In this document: piece by piece, positions 60,001-64,000 of the stretch
Position numbering within the stretch: the stretch's first letter is position 1
Layout: each line of letters starts with the position of its first letter
From: Sipunculus nudus
Taxonomy: Eukaryota > Annelida > Sipuncula > Golfingiida > Sipunculidae
Reading direction: 5' to 3'
NCBI GenBank assembly: GCA_026874595.1
Contig: CM049314.1
Location: forward strand, 71,936,300 to 72,000,299
DNA length: 64,000 nt
Translations under genes and position numbers: made by a program
Notes under the pieces: model-generated
Seen by the model: the letters and a program-made list of their open reading frames with translations, nothing else
Database searches by the model: none
What the model was told of the DNA's origin: nothing

Positions 60001-62737
60001 CCCACTTTCTTTTGACAGTAGACTGTTTTCTTCTTTATTACCTGCTTTCTGTTGAAGGTAATAAACAAGAAAAGTTAAACAGTATTTCAAACTGTGTTTA
60101 AATGTAGCATGATTAGTTTAGATTTGATCTTTGAATTATTATTATCATTTCTTTGTGTGATGTCCCATGTATGTTTTAAGGTTTGCCTACAAAAATGATA
60201 GGCAGTTTATTCACCCATATTCATGATCTCCGTAATATTCATATTTTCTACAGAATTCATTTTATATTTAATATGGTCCAGTTATGTTTTTAAAAACAAT
60301 TCTTTACTCTCTCACTGAAAATGAGACTTCTTTCTGTAAATACTTTATGTTTTCTGTATTTCTGGGGTTTTTTTTTGCTAAAATAAAAGTAAATACTGAA
60401 ATTATTTTACATGCAGTATTTGGAAACAAGTAGGTTAAGTTGCAAGGTTCATTATATATTGTTTGGCTGCTGGAAAGAGTGCTTCAGTCATCTGTACATT
60501 TTGTTTTGTTTATCCAAACTGCTCACTTTGTGAAGTTTTACACATATTACAATCCAAATTCTTAATTTGTTAAACACAGTCAAAATGAAAGCTACTATGT
60601 GTAAAATTCATGCTATTTTAAATTTATATCATTCTCTTAATAAACACATTGGTTTACAAAAAATAACATAGGTCAAGGTTTCTTCATTTTGGTTGTTAAC
60701 TGCCACATCATAACACCATCAACACTGTATTCTTAGACTGCAGATCACTTTTTTTTCACCAAGACCTTATAATTGTTGTCACACACTCAATACCTCTCTG
60801 TCTGTTAACAATTGTTGTTGTCATTTCATTTATTTTCATAAATGAGAAGGTCAGGTCCAAAAAGCTAGAGAGATAACTGTCTATTTTATGTTTCAGTCTA
60901 TTGATAAATGCATCGAGAATTATATTTGAAATCTTTGCTGATTGGTTGTTTAGTGCCATAAAATATTTGAAAAAAATTGTGAATATTAAAGTGAGGATGG
61001 CAAACCGTGGGAGATCCACAAGATCCTGAAGCAGTAGAAAAATAATAGATTTTAGTTCTTGTAATGTAGGTTTTCAGGTCATATTACTCCTTTAGCCCCT
61101 CACCCACTTTGAGAGCCAAACTGTGTGAAGATATTTAAACTTGAGAATAATGGATCTTTTCCATTTAACTAGCGTCACCTATCAGCAATATCTGACATGT
61201 ATGATTCGAGGTTTGTAACCTTCAAGTGTACCGCACTCAACGACAGAAGTGGTTGTATTTTAGGCCCTGTTGCATTAACAATATTAACATCCTTGACAAC
61301 CATGAGAACCTGAACCAAACATGGTTTATGTATGTTTTGAATGTATATATATCTGAAAATCCATGGTACCCATGTTGGCAAAAAAATTATTTATTCATTC
61401 ATATATTGTTGTCATATTACAGTAATATATAGACTCCTAACTGTAATATATTTGCATTCTACCTGCTGTTTATTTATATTAGGCACCTAAATACTTGATA
61501 TCCTCATCTTACCTGTCTGTTTATATGTAAGGTCAGCTGACCAGAACCCTACAGACCTGAACCTTGCTCAAAAAAGCACAGTGTACATTGCTTGTGGTAA
61601 AGGTCTACTGACAATTTCTTTGCATACCCTTGAGAATGTCTACTATTTCTCCTTGCAGTCCCTGGAAAAGTATTTTTTTTTCCTGAGGGATTAAGAAAAA
61701 ACTCTCACCTTTATAATATATTCACATTTTATTTGCATACTGCATGCTCACACACAATGCATGTGTCACTGATTCTCACCACAGGATCGTAGGATTGCCC
61801 ACATGCCGTATCACGCACTAACACACGCTGAGCGTGAGACCTACAATGCTCGGCGCCGACTGCTGGCACATGTAGGTGCCATACTGAGGACCAAAGCTGT
61901 AGAACGAGAAAGGCTGAGGCTTGAAGAAGATGAAATGGATGGCCGAAGAAGTAGGTCAAAGAGTGAAGGTCAAATTTGTAATGACCATGACCTTAACCTT
62001 GACCTTTTACCTTACAGTTTAATACACTTATTGAGAAGCTGTCTTGTGGATATATTCTATGCAAAAGTGATGTGGTTTTGTTCAGCACAAATATCCTTTA
62101 ACTCACAGACTTCAGGATATTTTCAATTATTGACATATATTGTGAACTGTTCCACCTTTGGGACATAGATGTATGTATTTTTAATCGGGAATAATTTTTG
62201 TTTGTTCATATGCTATCTCTGCATACTTAGCTATTTAGTTTAATATTTCTAAAATAGTCACCACTGAGTAATTAAATGATTGGTCCAATGTAGTGGCTGT
62301 AGAACTGAAAGTAGAAATTAAGAAATGTAGTTTCAGCTGATATATAGGGCATTTGGAAATAATTTTAAAATATCCAAATAATATATAATTCCTTGATTTT
62401 TTTAGGTAGGAAATTAAAGACATTTATAGAGTTATATCTTACATTTTACATTTTACTAATTTAATTTCTAACTGAATTCGTTTAAATTCCTGTTACTGCA
62501 AAGCCTGGCTGATGACAATCAGATAACAGTGTATCATGGTGTAATATAGTGGACCAATGTTATGTCATCATGTATTTGCTTTTTAGGTAGAAGCCCAAGT
62601 CCTAATTTTGTGTACACTGGGGCTGGTGCCCCCCTACCCCCTGGAGCCAGAAAGGGGGGGGGTGGACAGGCTGACGGACATGTGTCATTTCAAGAAACTG
62701 GGACTGGTCCAGGAGGGGTTGACATGGCAGAAGCAAG
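26876..62737 (+). CDS. ANKMY1: ANKMY1-like MORN/ankyrin gene, 14 coding exons, 3' end missing
   Basis: Fourteen exons with GT-AG borders and matching phases join to about 997 codons plus 2 nt. Seen in order: six MORN-type repeats (residues about 30-180, YEGEF...HGxG...W/F...DG pattern), a charged linker, ankyrin repeats at about 343-417, a low-complexity insert at about 440-627, further ankyrin repeats at about 629-860, a conserved block beginning DRRIAH (893), a charged helix and a Gly/Pro-rich tail. Vertebrate ANKMY1 has MORN repeats, ankyrin repeats and then a C-terminal MYND zinc finger. That finger should lie beyond base 64000. The family's function is poorly known; ankyrin and MYND parts are binding modules, so a scaffold role is inference. 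The ATG at 26876 is the first in this frame in its exon, but the exon has an acceptor upstream and no in-frame stop, so an earlier coding exon is possible. The exact exon set is inferred from splice signals and phase, not from transcripts. Confidence 0.85.
27334..28230 (+). mobile_element. Family D element, copy 1 (intron 1)
   Basis: The left end is TTGTGTCCGCCAAAAC, loop AAA, GTTTTGC (hairpin arms CAAAAC/GTTTTG). The body has about two repeats built on GGTTTGACTNATTCACCTG-like and GAAATTTTGTATGTG-like blocks and GGTGGCACAACCTAC. The right end has TTTTGGTGGATACA, the near inverse of the left TGT(A/G)TCCGCCAA, then 30 bases to CTAGTTTT at 28227. Non-coding. Same build as families A, B, C and E. 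Confidence 0.65.
28265..28440 (-). mobile_element. tRNA-derived SINE, minus strand (intron 1)
   Basis: On the minus strand, GGACAGTTGAAAGGTTATAC is followed by the B-box-like GGGTGCAATCCCTGG, then GGCCGGTTTTTTCTCAGTG and TTCTCCTCCAT, like the SINE core at 2660-2698. Ends are uncertain. Confidence 0.5.
29103..30235 (+). mobile_element. Family C element (intron 1)
   Basis: The left hairpin has arms CCCGCTTG and CAAGCGGG (29109-29125), followed by CCCTATAGTGATCACC and a CCGTCCATCCGTCC simple repeat. The body is about six units of 141-144 bp containing ATAACTCAACAACAACATAC and TTCCAATATGGCCGCCAC. The right end has GCGGGGCCC, the near inverse of left GGACCCCGC, and ends CTAG (30232-30235) before TTTA. 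It stops 39 bases before exon 2. Non-coding; Helentron-like by structure. Confidence 0.65.
30275..30369 (+). CDS. ANKMY1: ANKMY1-like exon 2: MORN repeat
   Basis: Residues 67-98, entering at phase 1 and leaving at phase 0. It reads KQQWSDGSAYEGEFVQDM then RHGSGVHHWANGE, one clear MORN unit. The acceptor is TTATTCAG and the donor GTGAGA. Intron 1 before it (3.2 kb) carries two tandem-repeat elements and a SINE. Confidence 0.88.
30370..33332. other. Intron 2 of the ANKMY1-like gene
   Basis: AT-rich; no exon fits the phase. A relic hairpin element lies at 32450-32560. Confidence 0.5.
32450..32560 (+). mobile_element. Relic left end of a sixth hairpin family (F)
   Basis: Arms ATCCCCTTCCAAC and GTTGCAAGAGGAGAT around an AAA loop (32450-32480), then GTAGTAATG and a CTGTCTGTC/CCGTCTGTCC simple repeat, as at the left ends of families A-E. 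No tandem array or CTAG right end was found. Confidence 0.4.
33333..33479 (+). CDS. ANKMY1: ANKMY1-like exon 3: two MORN repeats
   Basis: Forty-nine codons, phase 0 at both ends (residues 99-147). It contains YKGHFHKDRRHGRGEYTW and YAGTFYLDRKEGYGCLTF, two MORN units. The acceptor is TTGTTGTAG and the donor GTAAAA. The reading in the next frame (start near 33259) is a shadow. Confidence 0.88.
33973..34683 (+). CDS. ANKMY1: ANKMY1-like exon 4: last MORN repeat, linker, first ankyrin repeat
   Basis: The 237-codon exon (residues 148-384) is phase 0 at both ends. It opens with the MORN unit GLYKGDEREGPGVLTYPDG and continues with a linker that starts LWHREQLVRICYKLPEGF. After a Lys/Asn-rich stretch (about 260-290) it ends in an ankyrin repeat: EELLQAALQGDLRMVQELL, then DQTGHTALMAAA. 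The donor is GTAAGT at 34684. The open frame continues about 100 nt into the intron before a stop; I end the exon at the consensus donor because the ankyrin repeat resumes exactly in exon 5. Confidence 0.9.
35203..39287. repeat. 52-bp tandem array, about 79 copies, in intron 4
   Basis: The unit is 52 bp, with GACTGTTATCTGCATTCTTC, AGATGATGTCACCATCC and AATTCTTATCACACA in order. Most copies differ at one site: GATGTCACC, GATGTTACC or GATGTAGCC. Some units lack a few bases (AATTATCAC for AATTCTTATCAC). Each unit can form a short stem ATCTG/CAGAT. The 52-bp period is not a multiple of three, so the repeated short ORFs of 69-139 codons over it are not genes. Edges decay at both sides, with a TTAACTACATTCTCC remnant on the left. 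Confidence 0.95.
39288..39864. other. Right part of intron 4
   Basis: Unique AT-rich DNA between the array and exon 5; nothing recognised. Confidence 0.4.
39865..40595 (+). CDS. ANKMY1: ANKMY1-like exon 5: ankyrin repeat and long disordered insert
   Basis: Residues 385-627 plus two bases (phase 2). It begins VNWHQDVIHCLLDNGADVNK, completing the ankyrin repeat split by intron 4, then DEGVSPLAACHVFFYPV and FKYNIAERQ. From about residue 440 to 627 it is charged and low in hydrophobic residues, likely disordered, rich in Glu, Lys, Arg and Ser. The acceptor is TTTATTCAG. The donor GTAAGT at 40596 overlaps an in-frame TAA (40597-40599), so a retained intron would stop translation at once. Confidence 0.88.
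41243..41414 (+). CDS. ANKMY1: ANKMY1-like exon 6: ankyrin repeats
   Basis: The first base completes the His codon split by intron 5 (residues 628-685). It reads HALMESTIRLLLNRGADPNA, then VLFCAIKAADVDAVRLLLLK, two ankyrin helix-turn-helix units with the RGADPN turn. The acceptor has a strong pyrimidine tract (CTCTTTCTTTCAG) and the donor is GTCAGT. Phase is 2 in and 0 out. Confidence 0.9.
42433..42573 (+). CDS. ANKMY1: ANKMY1-like exon 7: ankyrin repeat
   Basis: Forty-seven codons, phase 0 at both ends (residues 686-732). The ankyrin signature is CLAPLHIAAALPGKEGVEIT followed by ELLLISLADPDVRA, then DDSFLNRLL. The acceptor is TGTTTGCAG and the donor GTACGT. The overlapping reading frames on both strands are shadows. 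Confidence 0.9.
43922..43951 (+). CDS. ANKMY1: ANKMY1-like exon 8: 30-nt microexon
   Basis: Ten codons, EEPDENLAKR (residues 733-742), phase 0 on both sides. The acceptor is GATTTTCAG and the donor GGTATGC with GT at 43952. It sits between ...FLNRLL and EEEWRKDTIDG in an acidic loop between ankyrin repeats. Skipping or including it keeps frame, so it could be alternative. Support is splice signals, phase and composition only. Confidence 0.6.
44229..45418 (+). mobile_element. Family E element (intron 8)
   Basis: The left hairpin (44231-44257) has arms GTATCCCCAGAC and GTCAGGTGATAC around AAA, two mismatches, then TATG. The body is about three units of roughly 325 bp with CATTATAAGTCAAAAACTA and GGTGGCGCCACC. 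The right end has TTGTCTGGGGATAC (45374-45387), an exact 14-bp inverse of the left end, then the hairpin TGGCACC-TGC-GGTGCCA (45390-45406), and CTAG at 45415-45418 before TTTT. The 3' hairpin a few bases before CTAG is a textbook Helitron-type terminus. No coding capacity. Confidence 0.75.
45419..46331. other. Right part of intron 8
   Basis: Unique AT-rich DNA; nothing recognised. Confidence 0.4.
46332..46433 (+). CDS. ANKMY1: ANKMY1-like exon 9: ankyrin repeat
   Basis: Thirty-four codons, phase 0 at both ends (residues 743-776). It reads EEEWRKDTIDGASEALLGG then RTPLQIACARDDNYQ, the first half of an ankyrin repeat completed in exon 10. The acceptor is TGTTTTACAG and the donor GTCCAT (weak). 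Only 44 bases separate the donor from the left end of the large nested element starting at 46478. Confidence 0.88.
48550..49875 (+). mobile_element. Family B element, copy 1, inserted in A2
   Basis: The left hairpin (48551-48579) has ATGCCCCCGCCAC, loop AAA, GTGGCCGGGGCAT, followed by ATAG and CCGTCCTTCTGTCC. The body has units of about 170-180 bp with TTTTTTTCGCAATGCCTGC and ATTGGCCTGATTTTTGG. The right end has GTGGGGGCAT (inverse of the left start), TTCCGACACAT and CTAG at 49872-49875, then TTTT. Family A sequence resumes directly, so the insertion sits in an A-unit T-run. Confidence 0.75.
51074..55124. mobile_element. hAT-like DNA transposon inserted in D3
   Basis: Starts CAGTGTTTCATTTAC and ends GTAAATAAAACAATG; the inverse of the end matches the start at 13 of 15 positions. 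GGTCTG flanks both sides (51068-51073, 55125-55130), and joining the flanks restores a normal family D phrase. CAGTG termini suggest hAT, but a 6-bp duplication is short for hAT (8 bp); loss of AA on the left is possible. No transposase is recognisable in its own 2.3 kb. It is interrupted by B2. Confidence 0.6.
51613..53330 (+). mobile_element. Family B element, copy 2, inside the hAT-like element
   Basis: The left hairpin is at 51614-51642, same arms as copy 1. The first five units (about 180 bp period, from about 51700) are nearly identical; later ones diverge. The right end has GGCGGGGGCAT (inverse of the left end), a perfect hairpin GTGTCG-TTC-CGACAC (53310-53324), AT and CTAG (53327-53330) before a T-run. 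No coding capacity. Confidence 0.8.
56614..57574 (+). mobile_element. Family D element, copy 2 (intron 9)
   Basis: The left end TTGTATCTGCCAA has a hairpin with arms GTATCTGC and GCAGATAC, followed by TATG. The body includes GGCGCCACCTGCAACC and TGGTTTGACTAATTCACCTG. The right end has TTTTGGCGGATACA (near inverse of the left), a TAGT/ACTA stem and CTAG at 57571-57574. It ends 133 bases before exon 10. Confidence 0.65.
57708..57815 (+). CDS. ANKMY1: ANKMY1-like exon 10: ankyrin repeats
   Basis: Thirty-six codons, phase 0 (residues 777-812): NARRVVHLLLDHHANPNL, then GFSPLALAIASGNDL. It directly completes the repeat begun in exon 9, so intron 9 (11.3 kb, mostly nested repeats) hides no required exon. 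The acceptor is TTGTTTCAG and the donor GTAAGT. Confidence 0.92.
58257..58388 (+). CDS. ANKMY1: ANKMY1-like exon 11: ankyrin repeat
   Basis: Forty-four codons, phase 0 (residues 813-856): AIDELLAYGADPSLKLTHG, GSALCVATSTEYEHRR, then TPQDRINL. YGADPSL is a standard ankyrin turn. The acceptor is TTTACAG and the donor GTAAGA. Confidence 0.92.
58949..59056 (+). CDS. ANKMY1: ANKMY1-like exon 12
   Basis: Thirty-six codons, phase 0 (residues 857-892): VDKLVKAGTNVLAPIPIG then VPGTAVDYAFYMFNL. The pattern (LVKAGTNVL, GTAVDYAF) is a further degenerate ankyrin repeat. The acceptor is TTCCATCGTAG and the donor GTAGGT; a second GT four bases later would break frame. Confidence 0.9.
59057..61784. other. 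Intron 12
   Basis: AT-rich, 2.7 kb; no exon fits and the protein reads continuously from exon 12 to 13. No repeat family is recognised. Confidence 0.5.
61785..61950 (+). CDS. ANKMY1: ANKMY1-like exon 13: conserved DRRIAH block and charged helix
   Basis: Residues 893-947 plus one base (phase 1). It starts DRRIAHMPYHALTHAERETY, then NARRRLLAHVGAILR and a highly charged helix ending DEMDGRR. I recognise the DRRIAH...AERE...RRLL block as typical of ANKMY1 between the ankyrin repeats and the MYND finger. The acceptor is CTCACCACAG. The donor GTAGGT at 61951 is chosen because it alone restores the frame of exon 14; the unspliced frame runs on to 62168. Confidence 0.9.
62587..62737 (+). CDS. ANKMY1: ANKMY1-like exon 14: Ser/Pro and Gly-rich segment
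   Basis: Two bases complete a Ser codon, then RSPSPNFVYTGAGAPLPPG and a Gly-rich stretch, ending ...MAEAR split at phase 2 (to about residue 997). The coding strand has a run of nine G at 62654-62662, which is prone to slippage and to sequencing error. The acceptor is TGCTTTTTAG and the donor GTGAGG. No exon giving MYND cysteines is visible in the remaining 1.26 kb. Confidence 0.82.
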
Positions 62738-62829
62738 GTGAGGTTATCATGAATAATTATAGCATTTATATATTCATTTAGGCATGAGTACTGGTATTCA
62801 TGTCTTAATTAAAATACCCAAGTGATTTT

Positions 62830-63332
62830 GAATATTCATATTCCGACCCTCAGTCACATGAAACATTATATCCTTGAATAACATGAATATCCATGACTAA
62901 ATGTTGATAGGAATATAATTAATAATATGCTTTGTCATGAATATTCATATCATAATAAATATTCATACGGGTCATCTGACTATTAATATTCCTATTTAAA
63001 ATTCATATGGATATATATCCTTAAAATTAACCAGATTTTCTCTATGACTTCACAGAGGTTTGAATATTCTTGAGTGGAGTCATTTACCCTGTCAGTACAC
63101 CCTTTTTTTTTTACTATAGACAGTGTTTCCTCTGGGGTCCTTGAATGGAAATGAAGTGTGCTTGCTATAAATAACTCCTTTTGGATCAATGAATATTCAT
63201 ATTGTACTTTGGTGATTATGAATATTCAAATATATAAAAATAAATTCCCCATAATTCATATCATCATCACGATTTGCTAATGATGTACATGATTAATCAT
63301 TCCTCTGGTTTCTAAATGTCATGAATATTCAT
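62830..63332. repeat. Cluster of GAATATTC palindromes in intron 14
   Basis: GAATATTC occurs six times (62830, 62939, 63062, 63191, 63220, 63323). Three are within the full 12-bp palindrome ATGAATATTCAT (62937, 63189, 63321). Spacing is irregular and flanks are not alike, so this is not a simple tandem repeat. Function unknown. Confidence 0.8.
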
Positions 63333-63611
63333 TTTGCTTGGATACTTGAATTCAGATTCCCAAAACTAAATTTTGTGTTTAAAAAGAATCAAAGTTAAAT
63401 GTAGGGTACACTTTCTGCGATAGCCAAACTGCATAATAATCACCTTAAATTGCCATATGCTTATTATCCTGCATATTTATAATGAGTTATTAATATGCAT
63501 ACATTCATAATGCCAGATGCCATAATTTGCATTTATTACCTAAGCTGATATTTCTAATGCTATTATTTACTTGCACAGTTTTAGTCAGTATAGCATTTCA
63601 GTTGTTAGTCA

Positions 63612-63613
<2 letters not shown>

Positions 63614-63676
<63 letters not shown>
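63614..63676. repeat. TA microsatellite
   Basis: Uninterrupted alternating TA in the last intron. Confidence 0.95.
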
Positions 63677-63677
<1 letters not shown>

Positions 63678-64000
63678 GTTGATGTATATCTTTGTGATGC
63701 TGCATTTTTCTAGACCAGACTTGTATTCTTTCCGATTGTTATGGTACACTTGATATTATTGAAATAAATAAATTCCATCGGAATAATTTATGACACTCTT
63801 CTTTATGCAACCAATAGCATGACAGAAATGATTTGCATGTTTCTTGACTGATGAATTTCCATAAATATTTTAGTGATATAAAATCATTCATATGTGTCTT
63901 GATTTGTTATATTTAATAATTTCAACCCCAAAATGACTGTAGTGTAGACTCATGCATGTGTCTTTATCGGATCTAGAAAGCGCGGCATTATCACTCTTAG

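Noticed and set aside
63117-63180. Further ANKMY1-like exon after a T-rich acceptor
   Set aside because: In the frame required by exon 14 (phase 2) it reaches a stop after about eight codons, with no MYND cysteines.
63992-64000. Splice acceptor at the window's last bases (CACTCTTAG)
   Set aside because: It could be the next exon border, but no following sequence is available to test it.

Overview
This is AT-rich, intron-rich animal DNA with no bacterial or viral gene organisation. The repeat content points to a lophotrochozoan, most likely a mollusc and perhaps a bivalve. That rests on tandem-repeat-bearing Helitron/Helentron-like elements, tRNA-derived SINEs with a conserved core, and CR1/L2-like and other non-LTR fragments. 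The species is an inference.

One gene dominates the right-hand 37 kb on the + strand. Fourteen coding exons between 26876 and 62737 join with compatible phases into about 997 codons. They encode six MORN-type repeats, a long low-complexity linker and a series of ankyrin repeats. This order matches the N-terminal and middle parts of ANKMY1 (ankyrin repeat and MYND domain protein 1). The C-terminal MYND zinc finger is not in the window, so the gene runs off the right edge.

The left part (1-26860) has no confident gene. It holds a SINE (about 2575), a 2.25 kb tandem-repeat element (4434-6685), hAT-like MITEs (10274 and 12211), a LINE 3' end (13130-13660), an 811-bp solo LTR with a 4-bp target duplication (13898-14708), a CR1/L2-like LINE remnant on the minus strand (24298-25140) and several TA microsatellites. 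Two isolated exon-like ORFs (5-242 minus, 8636-8786 plus) are only candidates.

The introns carry most of the unusual content. Intron 4 contains about 79 copies of a 52-bp tandem repeat (35203-39287). Introns 1, 8 and 9, together with the upstream copy at 4434, contain five sequence-distinct families of elements, here called A to E. All share one build: a left hairpin (a 3-nt loop, usually AAA or GAA, in most), then TATAG or TATG, usually a CCGTC-like simple repeat, a tandem array of 140-340 bp units, an inverted copy of the left end, and a terminal CTAG or close variant next to T-rich sequence, in most families preceded by a short palindrome. Intron 9 shows successive nesting of such elements and a hAT-like transposon. 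Intron 14 has a cluster of the palindrome ATGAATATTCAT.

The shared architecture, and short motifs shared between the internal repeats of otherwise different families, are the most interesting signals here.
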